A stretch of 64,000 bases of DNA from Streptomyces wuyuanensis (GTDB lineage Bacteria; Actinomycetota; Actinomycetes; Streptomycetales; Streptomycetaceae). The notes under the pieces are model-generated. The model saw nothing but the letters and a program-made list of their open reading frames with translations. It was not told the DNA's origin and searched no databases. The translations under genes and the position numbers were made by a program. The stretch spans positions 96,863-160,862 of the forward strand of contig NZ_FNHI01000021.1 in assembly GCF_900103455.1 (NCBI RefSeq), given 5' to 3'. Numbering within the stretch: the first letter of the stretch is position 1; every line of letters starts with the position of its first letter. Shown here in pieces: positions 1 through 9,359 of this stretch.

Positions 1-420
1 GTGGCCACCATGCAGGACCAGCTCCAGCATCTGCACACCACCCTGCGCAAGCGCCCACCGGTCGCGGACGGCGCGGCGCAGCGAGTCGCCGAGACCCTGA
101 TGCGGGCGTTCCGCGCGCTGCAGCGCGAACCCCATCTGGCGGACGCGATGGTGCGGGCGCTGACGTTCGCCGACCGCAGCGTCAGCCCCGAGGTCGACAC
201 GGTCTCGCGCCAGACCACGGCGATCATCCTGGACGCGATGGGCCTGGAGAACCCGACGCCCGAACAGCTCTCCGCCGTCCGGGTCATCGAGCACACCTGG
301 CACTCGGCCCTGATCACCTGGCTGTCGGGTCGCGCCTCGATCGCCCAGGTGAAGATCGACATCGAGACGGTCTGCCGCCTGATCGACCTCACGGACCCGG
401 AGCGCCGGCCCACCGCGTGA
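1..420 (+). CDS. kstR: KstR-like TetR-family regulator, C-terminal part (5' end outside window)
   Basis: Only the ligand-binding half is present; the frame is open from base 1, so the DNA-binding helix-turn-helix and the true start lie upstream. Segments such as RALTFADRSVSPEVDTV and HTWHSALITWLSGRA resemble by eye the ligand domain of mycobacterial KstR, the repressor of cholesterol catabolism that releases DNA on binding steroid CoA-thioesters. Context supports this: KstR-like palindromes lie at about 2.44 and 12.3-12.4 kb beside a CYP125-like P450 and a FadA5-like thiolase. The family resemblance is seen; ligand and regulon are inferred. It could be another TetR regulator of acyl-CoA metabolism. 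Confidence 0.7.
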   Translation: MATMQDQLQHLHTTLRKRPPVADGAAQRVAETLMRAFRALQREPHLADAMVRALTFADRSVSPEVDTVSRQTTAIILDAMGLENPTPEQLSAVRVIEHTWHSALITWLSGRASIAQVKIDIETVCRLIDLTDPERRPTA

Positions 421-489
421 AGCGCGGGCCCGCTCCGCGCGATCGCGGCCCGCCCCGACCGCGCCCTCGTGGCACCGGACCGCTGGAGG

Positions 490-723
490 CTACTCCTCGG
501 GTGGGAACACCGCCTCACCACTCCCCGGCAGCCGGATCGAGATCGCCTCGACCGGGCAGCCCTCGGCAGCCGTGAGGATGTCCTCGTTTGCGTCGGTCTC
601 CGGTTCGGTGGGGTGCGATTGGCGGGCGGCGTCCAGCTTGAAGCCGTCCGGCGCGTTGTTGACGCACATTCCCGAACCGATGCACACACCCCGGTCGACC
701 TCGACCTGCCAGCGGTCACCCAT
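490..723 (-). CDS. small [3Fe-4S]-type ferredoxin (77 aa)
   Basis: An electron carrier of the size and type that serve actinobacterial P450s. The first cluster segment is CIGSGMC, so only two cysteines occur where a 2[4Fe-4S] protein has three, and the third ligand is the C of the later GCPVEAI. That spacing is typical of single [3Fe-4S] ferredoxins. The start overlaps the stop of the aldehyde dehydrogenase gene by one base (TGATG), indicating translational coupling. A partner could be the CYP125-like P450 at 12.5 kb, but this is inference. No ferredoxin reductase is seen nearby. Confidence 0.88.
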   Translation of the reverse strand: MGDRWQVEVDRGVCIGSGMCVNNAPDGFKLDAARQSHPTEPETDANEDILTAAEGCPVEAISIRLPGSGEAVFPPEE

Positions 724-2186
724 CAGCTCTCGCTCCCGTATCCCGACGGCAAATGCACCATTTTGTGCTCAAAGTACTCACCGTATCCCTCGGGACCGAA
801 CTCCCGCCCCAGCCCGGAGTTCTTGTATCCGCCGAACGGGCCAAGCATGTCGAGGCTGAACGTGTTGACGTTGTGGGTACCGGTCCTGACCCGCCTGGCG
901 AAGTCGATGCCGTGCTCGACGTCGGCCGTCCAGACGCTGCCGCTGAGTCCGTACTCGGAATCGTTCGCGATGGCGGCGGCCTCGCTCTCGTCCCCGTACG
1001 GCAGCAGGCAGACGACGGGGCCGAAGATCTCCTCGCGTGCGATCCGCATCGCGTTGTCGACACCGCCGAGGAGGGTCGGCTCGACGTACCAGCCGCGGTC
1101 GAGGCCGGCCGGGCGGCCGCCGCCGGCGAGGACCTTGGCGCCCTCCTCCTGACCGAGCGCGATGTAGTCGAGCGACCTCTGCCGCTGCCGGCGGGCGACG
1201 AGCGGGCCGACCTGGGTCGCGGGGTCCAGCGGGTCGCCGGTCACCAGCGCCCCGGCCGCCGCGGCGAAGGCGTCGGCGAACTCGTCGTAGCGGGTGCGCG
1301 GGACGAGGATGCGGGTCTGGGCGACGCAGGCCTGGCCGTTGTTCATCCAGGCCGCGGGGACGATGCCCTGCACCGACGCCTCCAGGTCCGCGTCCGGGAG
1401 GACCACCGCGGCGGACTTGCCGCCGAGCTCCAGGGTGACGCGGGTGAGGTTGCGGGCGGCGACCTCCATCACGCGCCTGCCGGCCGCGACCGAGCCGGTG
1501 AAGGAGACCTTGTCGACGCCGGGATGCCCGACGAGGTACTCGCTGACCTCGCGGTCGGCGGGAAGGATCGACAGGACGCCCTCGGGCAGTCCGGCCTCAC
1601 GGGCGATGTCGGCCAGGATGTAGGAGTCCAGCGGCGACTCGGGCGAGGGCTTGAGGACCGCCGTGCAGCCGGCGAGCAGGGCGGGGGCGAGCTTGGCGGC
1701 GGCGACGAACTGCGGGACGTTCCACGGCACCACGGCCGCGACCACGCCGACCGGTTCGCGCCGGACCAGGAGCGGGCCCAGGACCCCGCCGCGCCGCTCC
1801 TCGTAGGTGAAGTCGCGGGCGACGGTGACGGCGGCGTCCCAGACCATCACGGCCCCGAGCGCCTGCGCCAGGACGCTCCAGGAGTACGGCGAACCGTTCT
1901 GCGAGCTGATCGAGCGGGCGATCTCCTCGTGCCGTACGGCGATCGCGTCCTTGATCCTGCCGACGACCTCGATGCGCTCCTCGATCGTCGTCCTCGGCCA
2001 GGGACCGCGGTCGAAGGCGGCCCGTGCGGCTGCCACGGCACGGTCCACGTCGGCCTGCGAGGCGTGCGGGACGCGCCCGATGACCTGCTCGGTGTGCGGC
2101 GAGACGACCTCGATGGTGTCCGTGCCGCGGGGATCGACCAGTTCCCCGCCGATGAAGAGTTTTCCGTGCTCGACCAGTTCGGTCAT
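723..2186 (-). CDS. aldehyde dehydrogenase, NAD(P)+-dependent (487 aa)
   Basis: Full-length ALDH-superfamily enzyme oxidising an aldehyde to a carboxylate in the cytosol. Visible motifs are the Asn of VPWNVPQF, the nucleotide-binding FTGSVAAGR, the general-base Glu in LELGGKSA, the catalytic Cys in NNGQACVAQTR, and EEIFGPVV near the C-terminus. It is co-transcribed with the downstream ferredoxin. The promoter region at 2187-2481 is shared with a divergent hydrolase and carries a KstR-like palindrome. A role in oxidising steroid side-chain or other lipid aldehydes is plausible but not shown by the sequence. Confidence 0.93.
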   Translation of the reverse strand: MTELVEHGKLFIGGELVDPRGTDTIEVVSPHTEQVIGRVPHASQADVDRAVAAARAAFDRGPWPRTTIEERIEVVGRIKDAIAVRHEEIARSISSQNGSPYSWSVLAQALGAVMVWDAAVTVARDFTYEERRGGVLGPLLVRREPVGVVAAVVPWNVPQFVAAAKLAPALLAGCTAVLKPSPESPLDSYILADIAREAGLPEGVLSILPADREVSEYLVGHPGVDKVSFTGSVAAGRRVMEVAARNLTRVTLELGGKSAAVVLPDADLEASVQGIVPAAWMNNGQACVAQTRILVPRTRYDEFADAFAAAAGALVTGDPLDPATQVGPLVARRQRQRSLDYIALGQEEGAKVLAGGGRPAGLDRGWYVEPTLLGGVDNAMRIAREEIFGPVVCLLPYGDESEAAAIANDSEYGLSGSVWTADVEHGIDFARRVRTGTHNVNTFSLDMLGPFGGYKNSGLGREFGPEGYGEYFEHKMVHLPSGYGSES

Positions 2187-2435
2187 GACGACTGCCTCCC
2201 GCGACCCCGGCTCTCCGAGCCCTCCAACTTTCCTGACGGTGTTTCAGAAATGCCAACCGCATGAACAGATACCAGTTCCCGCCGGAGGAGTCCACGGCCG
2301 GAACCCGCCCCCGGGAAGGAGGCGCGCGGACACGGATCCGATCCCGGAGGCGACCTCGGACGCGGACCGACACCACCGGCCGCGACCCCGCACACCGCCG
2401 AACCCTTTGCAATAAGGTCGACTTGGGCGACCATT

Positions 2436-2447
2436 GGAACGGGTTCT
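2436..2447. promoter_or_regulatory. KstR-like operator in divergent promoter region
   Basis: The sequence GGAACGGGTTCT has arms GGAAC and GTTCT separated by 2 bases. It matches the published KstR half-sites (AGAAC-N2-GTTCT) at nine of ten arm positions. It lies 35 bp upstream of the hydrolase start at 2482 and about 250 bp upstream of the aldehyde dehydrogenase start, so it could control either. Confidence 0.5.
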
Positions 2448-2481
2448 CGTTCCTGGGCCCGGCCGCGAGGATGGGGAGCCG

Positions 2482-3522
2482 ATGACGCGGGTGACGGAGC
2501 ACGGCGGCGGTGTGTGGTCCCTCAAGGTCCCCATCCCGGACAACCCCCTGGGCCACACCCTGGTCCACGTCCTCGACACCGGCCGCGGGCCCGTCCTCGT
2601 CGACACCGGATGGGACGACCCCGCGTCCTGGACGGAGCTCTCGGACGGCCTCGCCGAGCTCGGCCTCGCGCCGGTCGACGTCCACGGCGTACTCGTCACC
2701 CACCACCACCCCGACCACCACGGGCTGTCCGGCAGGGTCCGCGAGGCGTCCGGCGCGTGGATCGCGATGCACGCGGCGGACATCGCCGTCCTCCGCCGCA
2801 CGCGGGAGGCCCGGCCCGGGGCCTGGCTCGACTACCTGGCGGGGAAGCTCGCCGCCGTCGGGGCGCCGGAGGAGCACCTCGCCCCGCTGCTCGCGGCCCG
2901 CGAGAGCGGCCGGGCGCGGACCCTTCCCGGGCTGCGGGCGGCCCTCCCCGACCGCGAGATCGCGCCCGGCGAGCTGCTGGACCTCGCCGGGAGGCGGCTG
3001 CGGGCGATCTGGACTCCCGGCCACACGCCCGGCCATGTGTGCCTGCACCTGGAGGAGGACCATCCGGCGAACCTCCCCGGCCGGGGCCGCCTGTTCTCCG
3101 GCGACCATCTGCTCCCCGGCATCAGCCCCCACATCGGCCTGTACGAGGATCCCGACGACTCCACGGTCACCGACCCCCTCGGCGACTACCTGGACTCCCT
3201 GGAACGCGTGGGCCGTCTCGGCGCCGCCGAGGTGCTCCCGGCGCACCAGCACCCCTTCACCGACGCCACGGCCCGGGTCCGGGAGCTCCTCGCCCACCAC
3301 GAGGAGCGGCTGACCGGGCTGCTGTCCCTCCTCGCCGCACCGCTCACCCCCTGGCGGCTGGCCGAGCGCATGGAGTGGAACCGGCCGTGGGACGAGATCC
3401 CCTACGGCTCCCGCACCATCGCCGTCTCGGAGGCCGAGGCCCATCTGCGGCGCCTGGTGAAGCTGGGCCGCGTGGAGGCGGTGCCGGGCAGCGACCCGGT
3501 GGCGTACGTCGCGGTGGGCTGA
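2482..3522 (+). CDS. metallo-beta-lactamase-fold hydrolase with C-terminal winged-helix region (346 aa)
   Basis: The binuclear metal motif HxHxDH is visible as THHHPDHHG (residues 73-81), followed by the TPGHTPGHVCLHL and FSGDHLLPG metal-ligand segments. The C-terminal third (from about residue 250) resembles the winged-helix tail of LACTB2/glyoxalase II-like hydrolases. Likely a thioester or ester hydrolase; substrate unknown. An upstream in-frame start exists at 2434, but the ATG at 2482 has a GGGGAG ribosome site about 6 bases ahead and is preferred. Its position beside a KstR-like site and an aldehyde dehydrogenase suggests acyl-CoA or steroid metabolism. Confidence 0.88.
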   Translation: MTRVTEHGGGVWSLKVPIPDNPLGHTLVHVLDTGRGPVLVDTGWDDPASWTELSDGLAELGLAPVDVHGVLVTHHHPDHHGLSGRVREASGAWIAMHAADIAVLRRTREARPGAWLDYLAGKLAAVGAPEEHLAPLLAARESGRARTLPGLRAALPDREIAPGELLDLAGRRLRAIWTPGHTPGHVCLHLEEDHPANLPGRGRLFSGDHLLPGISPHIGLYEDPDDSTVTDPLGDYLDSLERVGRLGAAEVLPAHQHPFTDATARVRELLAHHEERLTGLLSLLAAPLTPWRLAERMEWNRPWDEIPYGSRTIAVSEAEAHLRRLVKLGRVEAVPGSDPVAYVAVG

Positions 3523-3794
3523 GCCGGCGGGGTGCGGGCGACGGCGGGCCCGGACCGCACCGGGGCCCAGGTGAACCGGACTCTCACGCCGGGGGTGACG
3601 GACCCGCCGGGATTCGCACGGACCGGACCCGTCGCGGAAGCCGCCGGGCTGAACCGAGCCCGCCCCAGCCGGAGCGCCACCCCGGTACCGCCGGGTCCCG
3701 CCAAGATCCACCGCGAGGCACGGTGGGCACGGCCGCGGGGGCTCAGGCCGCACCCGGCCGCCCGTCCTGAAGGGCGAGGATTACGGGCCGGTAG

Positions 3795-4000
3795 AGTGTG
3801 CGAGTCGTCATCACACCCGTACGGGGGGAAGCCGGTGCGAATCCGGCACTGACCCGCAGCCGTGAGCCGCCCGCAGGCGGTGAGTCGGAATGCCCCGTGC
3901 CGGCCGTGACCGGCTCATGCCATCGGGACCGGCCCGCTGGCAGGCACCGTCGAGGAATACGGGGCCGGAGCCTGGTACCCCAGCGTGCCTGTGCCCGGCT
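3795..4000 (+). ncRNA. cobalamin (B12) riboswitch
   Basis: The leader contains the conserved core of adenosylcobalamin riboswitches: GGGGAAGCCGGTGCGAATCC followed by GGCACTGACCCGCAGCCGTGAG (about 3824-3867). The B12-box-like stretch GAGTCGGAATGCC follows near 3880-3897. It ends just before the ribosome site (AGGAG, 4007-4011) of the first ECF-operon gene, so it probably controls translation or transcript elongation of the whole operon, lowering it when cobalamin is plentiful. Outer limits are approximate. Confidence 0.92.
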
Positions 4001-4025
4001 CCCCGCAGGAGAGGCCCAGCCCGCC

Positions 4026-5285
4026 ATGTCCGTTCGCCGCAGCGCAGCAGCGCTCGCCACCGCTTCCGCCGTGTTCTGCGTGGCCGCTGCCCCGGCCGCG
4101 ACGGCCGCCCCCACGCCCTCTCCGTCCGCCGCGCTCCCGGCCGGGCTGTACGGCACGAAGGACCCGACCTACGACGGTGTGTGGCGGCAGTCGCTGGCGC
4201 TGCTCGCCCAGGACGTCGTCAAGACCGTGCCCGCCGAGCAGGCCGTCGACTGGCTCACCGCGCAGCAGTGCGAGAACGGCGGCTTCGCCTCCTACCGTGC
4301 CGACGTGTCCAAGCCGTGCGACGCGAAGACGATGCTGGACACCAACGCCACCGCCGCCGCCGTGCAGGCGCTGCGCGCCCTGGGCGACCACGGGGACGCC
4401 GTGGACAAGGGCCTCGAGTGGCTGAAGTCGGTACAGAACGAGGACGGCGGCTGGAGCTACAACCCCGGCATGCCGTCCGACGCGAACTCCACGTCCGTCG
4501 TGATCGGCGCCTTCGCCGCGGCCAAGGCCCGCCCCGGCGAGGTGAAGTCGAAGAGCGGCAAGAGCCCGTTCGACGCGCTGGTCACGTTCGCCCTGCCGTG
4601 CGCGGACAAGGCCGGCGGCGGCGCGTTCGCCTACCAGCCGGACAAGGCCGGCAAGCTCCTCGCGAACGGCGACGCCACCGCGGCGGCCGTACTCGCCGGG
4701 CTGGGCCGCGGACTGGTCGTGTCCGGCCCGGAGGCGGACGGTTCCCCCGCCGTCTGCGACTCCCCGGCGAAGGCCACCCCCGAGCAGTCGGCCCGCAACG
4801 GCGCCGCGTACCTGGCCGGCGCGCTGGCGAAGACCGGTCACCTGGACTCGCCGCCGCTGCCGGGCGCCACCGACCCCGCTCCGCTGCCGGACTTCGGCAA
4901 CACCGCGGACGCGGTCCTCGCGCTCTCCGCCGCCGGGCACGGCGACAAGGCGGACAAGTCGGTCCAGTGGCTGGAGAAGAACTCCGCCGCGTGGGCGAAG
5001 GACGGCGGCCCGGCCGCGTACGCGCAGCTGATCCTCGCCGCGCACGCCCACGGCGACGACCCTCGGAACTTCGGCGGCGCCGACCTCGTCCGGCAGCTGA
5101 ACGAGACCGGCCCCGCGCCGCTCTCCACCACCGCGCCGCCCGCACCCCGGGCGCAGGGCGACGCGGGCGAGGAGAACAAGGGCGGCGACAGCGCCGGAAT
5201 CTGGTGGATCGTCGGGGCCGGTCTCGCCGCGGGTGCCGGCATCGGCATCCTGATCAGCGGCCGCAGGAAGAACAAGCAGCAGTGA
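4026..5285 (+). CDS. anchored extracellular prenyltransferase/squalene-oxidase-repeat protein, putative cobalamin-capture protein (419 aa)
   Basis: Signal peptide at residues 1-27 (MSVRRSAAALATASA to TAA), then alpha/alpha-barrel repeats with QNEDGGWSYNPG- and QQCENGGFASY-type motifs, a Pro/Ala linker near residue 370, and a C-terminal membrane helix followed by GRRKNKQQ. It is therefore secreted and membrane-anchored. It is the first gene behind the cobalamin riboswitch, and the next gene overlaps its stop (GTGA). The same fold class is used by the eukaryotic cobalamin carriers intrinsic factor and transcobalamin. The architecture is seen; cobalamin binding is inferred. The longer open frame upstream runs through the riboswitch and is not used. 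Confidence 0.85.
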   Translation: MSVRRSAAALATASAVFCVAAAPAATAAPTPSPSAALPAGLYGTKDPTYDGVWRQSLALLAQDVVKTVPAEQAVDWLTAQQCENGGFASYRADVSKPCDAKTMLDTNATAAAVQALRALGDHGDAVDKGLEWLKSVQNEDGGWSYNPGMPSDANSTSVVIGAFAAAKARPGEVKSKSGKSPFDALVTFALPCADKAGGGAFAYQPDKAGKLLANGDATAAAVLAGLGRGLVVSGPEADGSPAVCDSPAKATPEQSARNGAAYLAGALAKTGHLDSPPLPGATDPAPLPDFGNTADAVLALSAAGHGDKADKSVQWLEKNSAAWAKDGGPAAYAQLILAAHAHGDDPRNFGGADLVRQLNETGPAPLSTTAPPAPRAQGDAGEENKGGDSAGIWWIVGAGLAAGAGIGILISGRRKNKQQ

Positions 5286-5965
5286 TCCGCAGGCGAGTGA
5301 CCGCGCTCCTCCTCGTGCTCGGCGCCGTGCTCACGGTGCCGGGCACGGCGGGGCAGGCCCAGGCGGCCGGTTACCGGTACTGGTCGTTCTGGCAGTCCGG
5401 CGCCTCGGCCTGGGGCTACGCCACCCAGGGCCCGACGACGGCGCGGCCCGCCGACGGCTCGGTGGACGGGTACCGCTTCTCCGTCAGCGCGGACTCGCAG
5501 GACTCGGCGAAGCCGCGTACCGCCCCCTCCTTCACGGAGCTCTGCGCGGCCACGCCCGCGAAGCCCGGAACCAAGCGGGTGGGGGTCGTGATCGACTTCG
5601 GCACCGAGGCGGACGCCCCGTCCGGCGAGAAGCCCCCGTCCACGCCGGTCTCCGGCTGTGCCGCGGTCCCCCCGGACGCGTCGAGCGCGGACGCCCTGGC
5701 CGCGGTCGCCAAGCCCCTGCGCTACAACTCGGGCGCGCTGCTGTGCGCGATCTCCGGATATCCGAGGACGGGCTGCGGCGAGCAGGTCGCTGCCGGAGAC
5801 CCGGCGCCCGAGGAGCCCGGCACGTCCTCGCCGTCGGCCGGGAAGGCCGCCGGGACGGCCGGGCGGGCGACCGACGAGGGCCCCTCTCTCGGGCTCTTCG
5901 CCGGTATCGCCGCCGTCCTCGCACTGGGCGGGGCGGCTTTCCGGCAGTCGCGTCGCCGCGGATGA
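5282..5965 (+). CDS. anchored secreted protein of the cobalamin ECF operon (227 aa)
   Basis: GTG start overlapping the stop of the previous gene by 4 bases. Signal peptide (residues 1-30, ending AQA), a compact domain with aromatic motifs YRYWSFWQ and WGYATQGP plus two pairs of cysteines, a Pro/Ser/Gly linker, a C-terminal membrane helix and a basic tail QSRRRG. I do not recognise a named domain; it resembles the conserved SCO2322-type proteins found with such operons (recollection). The same anchor layout as its neighbour suggests the two work together outside the membrane to deliver substrate to the ECF transporter. Confidence 0.78.
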   Translation: MIRRRVTALLLVLGAVLTVPGTAGQAQAAGYRYWSFWQSGASAWGYATQGPTTARPADGSVDGYRFSVSADSQDSAKPRTAPSFTELCAATPAKPGTKRVGVVIDFGTEADAPSGEKPPSTPVSGCAAVPPDASSADALAAVAKPLRYNSGALLCAISGYPRTGCGEQVAAGDPAPEEPGTSSPSAGKAAGTAGRATDEGPSLGLFAGIAAVLALGGAAFRQSRRRG

Positions 5966-7389
5966 CCGGTCCGCCTGTGCCCGCGCCGCCGGACGGTCCC
6001 GAGCAGCCGGCCGGACACCGGCTGCTCGGCGGCGTCCCGCGCCCCCGGCCGGCCGGCCCGGAGCCGGGCACACACCCGGGCCCCGGAAGCGGGCGGAGCG
6101 ACGAGAGCGGTGCCGCGCACGGACGCGGTGGCAACGCATCCGCGGAAGGCGAACGCGGTGCGCGCGAAATCGGTGCGCGCCGGCCCGGGGAGACCGAACG
6201 CGCTGCGGGCCGGGCCGCGGAGGGCCGACGCGGTGAGAGCGGGGGCCGTGGGTTCGGCCGTGCCCCGCGGGAGCGCCGGCCGCTCGGCGGGGCCTTGCGC
6301 GCTCCGCGCGCCGGGCGGAGCAACGCGCTGCACGCCGGGGCCTGGTGGGTCTGGGCGCTCGGCCTCGCCACCGCCGCGTCGCGGACGACCAATCCCCTCC
6401 TCCTCGGGATGCTGGTGGGCGTCGCCGGGTACGTCGTGGCGGCCCGGCGCACCGACGCGCCCTGGGCGCGTTCGTACGGCGCCTTCGTCAAGCTCGGTCT
6501 CGCCGTGATCGTCGTCCGGCTGGTGTTCTCCGCCGTGCTCGGTTCGCCCGTCCCTGGCACCCACGTGCTGCTCACGCTGCCCGAAGTGCCTCTGCCGGAC
6601 TGGGCGCAGGGCGTCAGGCTGGGCGGCCGGGTGACGGCGGAGCAGCTGGTGTTCGCGCTGTACGACGGGGCCAAGCTGGCGACCCTGCTGATCTGCCTCG
6701 GCGCGGCGAACGCGCTCGCGAACCCGGCCCGGCTGCTGAAGTCGCTCCCGGGCGCGCTGTACGAGGCGGGGGTCGCGGTCGTCGTCGCCATGACGTTCGC
6801 GCCGAACATGGTCGCCGACGTCCTCCGGCTCCGTACCGCGCGAAGGCTGCGCGGCCGGCCGACCGGCGGGGTGAAGGCCGTCCTGCAGATCGGGCTGCCG
6901 GTGCTGGAGGGGGCGCTGGAGCGTTCGGTCGCGGTCGCCGCTTCCATGGACGCGCGCGGGTACGGCCGTACCGCGCAGGTGCCGCCCGCCGTGCGGCACA
7001 CCACCACCGCGCTCACCCTCGGCGGGCTGCTCGGCGTGTGCGCCGGATCGTACGGGCTGCTCGCCGCGGAGGGCGCGGGGTACGGACTCCCCGTGCTGCT
7101 GGGCGGCTTCGCGGCGGCGCTGGGCGGGCTGTGGCTCGGCGGCCGGCGCCAGGTCCGCACCCGCTACCGCCCGGACCGGTGGGGTCCGCGGGCCTGGCTG
7201 GTGGCGGGGTCCGGTGTCGTCGTGGCCGCGCTGATGATCCGCGCGGGCACGTACGAGCCCCTCGCGCTGCATCCCGGTGTCGTACCCCTGACCGCGCCGT
7301 CCCTGCCGCTGTGGCCCGCCGCGGCGGTGCTGGTGGGCCTGCTGCCCGCGTTCGTCGCCCCCGTTCCGCCGAAGGAGTCCTCGTCATGA
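5962..7389 (+). CDS. ECF transporter transmembrane (T) component, CbiQ family, with long N-terminal extension (475 aa)
   Basis: The energy-coupling membrane protein that links ATPases to the substrate-binding S subunit. The transmembrane part begins near residue 115 (AWWVWALGLATAA) and carries CbiQ-type cytoplasmic coupling segments: MTFAPNMVADVLRLRTARR and SMDARGYGR, where the last Ala-Arg-Gly is the classic coupling motif. About 110 residues ahead of it are Gly/Arg/Glu-rich low complexity, unusual for CbiQ. The ATG overlaps the previous stop (ATGA), and the next gene overlaps likewise. The N-terminal extension could be non-coding if a later start is used, but no clear alternative ribosome site was seen. 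Confidence 0.88.
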   Translation: MTGPPVPAPPDGPEQPAGHRLLGGVPRPRPAGPEPGTHPGPGSGRSDESGAAHGRGGNASAEGERGAREIGARRPGETERAAGRAAEGRRGESGGRGFGRAPRERRPLGGALRAPRAGRSNALHAGAWWVWALGLATAASRTTNPLLLGMLVGVAGYVVAARRTDAPWARSYGAFVKLGLAVIVVRLVFSAVLGSPVPGTHVLLTLPEVPLPDWAQGVRLGGRVTAEQLVFALYDGAKLATLLICLGAANALANPARLLKSLPGALYEAGVAVVVAMTFAPNMVADVLRLRTARRLRGRPTGGVKAVLQIGLPVLEGALERSVAVAASMDARGYGRTAQVPPAVRHTTTALTLGGLLGVCAGSYGLLAAEGAGYGLPVLLGGFAAALGGLWLGGRRQVRTRYRPDRWGPRAWLVAGSGVVVAALMIRAGTYEPLALHPGVVPLTAPSLPLWPAAAVLVGLLPAFVAPVPPKESSS

Positions 7390-9359
7390 TCCGCTTCGAG
7401 AACGTCTCGGTGACGTACGGCGACGCCGGGGCGCCGCCGACGGTCTCCGGGGTGGACCTCACCGTCCCGGAGGGCGAGCTCGTCCTGCTGGTCGGGCCCT
7501 CGGGGGTCGGCAAGTCGACCCTGCTGGGGGCGGTCTCGGGGCTGGTACCGCACTTCACGGGCGGAACGCTGCGGGGCCGGGTGACGGTCGACGGACGCGA
7601 CACCCGCACCCACAAGCCGCGCGAACTCGCCGACGTCGTCGGCACGGTGGGCCAGGATCCGCTCGCGCACTTCGTCACCGACACGGTGGAGGACGAACTG
7701 GCCTACGGCATGGAGTCGCTGGGGCTGGCGCCCGCCGTGATGCGCCGCCGGGTGGAGGAGACGCTGGACCTGCTGGGGCTGGCGGAGCTGCGCGACCGTC
7801 CCCTGGCGACGCTCTCGGGCGGGCAGCGGCAGCGGGTCGCGATCGGGTCCGTGCTGACCCCGCACCCGAAGGTACTGGTTCTCGACGAGCCGACGTCTGC
7901 GCTCGACCCGGCCGCGGCGGAGGAGGTGCTGGCGGTGCTCCAGCGGCTCGTCCACGACCTCGGGACCACGGTCCTGATGGCCGAGCACCGGCTGGAGCGG
8001 GTGGTGCAGTACGCGGACCGGGTCGTCCTGATGCCCGCGCCCGGCGAGCCCTCGGTCACGGGCGCCCCGGCCGACGTCATGTCCTTCTCCCCGGTCCGTC
8101 CCCCGGTCGTCGCCCTCGGGCGCCTCGCGGGCTGGACCCCTCTCCCCCTCTCCGTCCGCGACGCCCGCCGCAACGCGGGGGAACTGCGCACTCGGCTGGA
8201 AGGCGTGTCGCCGCCGGCGCGCGTCTCCGGTCCGGCGGCGCGTGCGGTGGACGCCTCTGCGGCCCGTGCGGTGGACGCCGCTGCGGCCGATCCCGCCGCG
8301 CGGGACGGCAAGGGAGACCTCGTGGCCGGAAGCGGGCCGGGGGCGGGTGTCCGCGCCGGGCGGGCCCCGGCGGCCGAGGCGGACCGCCCGGAGGCGGCCG
8401 GCGGCATCGAGCGGACCGCTCCCCGCTCGGCACCGGCCGGGGCGGGCGCCGCGGCAGCGTCCGCGCGGGGCCTGGCGAGCCCCGCCGCGTCCGGCCCCGC
8501 CTCTCGCCGACGGCCGGGCGCCCGGGGACGGACGGCCGCGCTGTTCCGGTGGCTCGGGCGAGGGCGCTCGGCACGGGGCGGGGAGCCGGCCGGCCGGCCG
8601 CACGACCCGGCCGTGCTCGCGGAGGTCGCGCGGCTCGGGGTGCGGCACGGGCGGATCGAGGCGTTGCGGCGGGTCGATCTGTCGGTCGCGCCCGGGGAGA
8701 CCGTCGCGCTCATGGGCCGCAACGGTGCCGGGAAGTCGACGCTGCTGGGCAGCCTCGTGGGAATGGTCGAGCCGGCCTCCGGGACGGTCCGGGTCGGCGG
8801 GCGCACACCGCACCGCACCCCGCCGGCCGAGCTGGTGCGACGGGTCGCGCTCGTACCGCAGGAGCCGCGGGACCTGCTGTACGCGGACACGGTCGGCGCC
8901 GAGTGCGCCGCCGCGGACGCGGACGCCGGGGCCGAGCCCGGGACCTGCCGGGGGCTGGTCTCCTCACTGCTGCCGGGAGTGGCGGACGACACCCATCCCC
9001 GTGATCTGTCCGAGGGGCAGCGGCTGGCGCTGGCCCTCGCGATCGTGCTGACCGCCCGCCCGCCGCTGCTGCTGCTCGACGAGCCGACCCGCGGGCTCGA
9101 CTACGCGGCGAAGTCGCGGCTCGTCGCCGTGCTGCGCGGACTGGCGGCCGAGGGCCACGGGATCGTGCTGGCCACCCATGACGTGGAGCTCGCCGCCGAG
9201 ATCGCGGACCGTGTGGTGATCCTCGCGGGCGGCGAGGTCGTCGCGGACGGCCCGACGGCCGACGTGGTCGTCTCGTCACCCGCCTTCGCCCCTCAGGTCG
9301 CCAAGATCCTCGCCCCCCAGCCGTGGCTCACCGTCGCCCAGGTGGAGGCCGCCCTGTGA
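7386..9359 (+). CDS. ECF transporter fused dual ATPase (EcfA-EcfA', 657 aa)
   Basis: Two ABC ATPase domains in one chain. Domain 1 (about 1-235) has Walker A GPSGVGKST, signature LSGGQRQR and Walker B VLVLDEPTSALD. Domain 2 (about 410-640) has GRNGAGKST, a variant signature LSEGQRLA and LLLLDEPTRGLD. They are joined by roughly 150 residues of Ala/Arg/Gly-rich low-complexity linker. It powers the CbiQ-type protein encoded immediately upstream (ATGA overlap); the S-component gene overlaps its stop (GTGA). Fused EcfA pairs are known in Actinobacteria. Location is the cytoplasmic membrane face. Confidence 0.93.
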   Translation: MIRFENVSVTYGDAGAPPTVSGVDLTVPEGELVLLVGPSGVGKSTLLGAVSGLVPHFTGGTLRGRVTVDGRDTRTHKPRELADVVGTVGQDPLAHFVTDTVEDELAYGMESLGLAPAVMRRRVEETLDLLGLAELRDRPLATLSGGQRQRVAIGSVLTPHPKVLVLDEPTSALDPAAAEEVLAVLQRLVHDLGTTVLMAEHRLERVVQYADRVVLMPAPGEPSVTGAPADVMSFSPVRPPVVALGRLAGWTPLPLSVRDARRNAGELRTRLEGVSPPARVSGPAARAVDASAARAVDAAAADPAARDGKGDLVAGSGPGAGVRAGRAPAAEADRPEAAGGIERTAPRSAPAGAGAAAASARGLASPAASGPASRRRPGARGRTAALFRWLGRGRSARGGEPAGRPHDPAVLAEVARLGVRHGRIEALRRVDLSVAPGETVALMGRNGAGKSTLLGSLVGMVEPASGTVRVGGRTPHRTPPAELVRRVALVPQEPRDLLYADTVGAECAAADADAGAEPGTCRGLVSSLLPGVADDTHPRDLSEGQRLALALAIVLTARPPLLLLDEPTRGLDYAAKSRLVAVLRGLAAEGHGIVLATHDVELAAEIADRVVILAGGEVVADGPTADVVVSSPAFAPQVAKILAPQPWLTVAQVEAAL

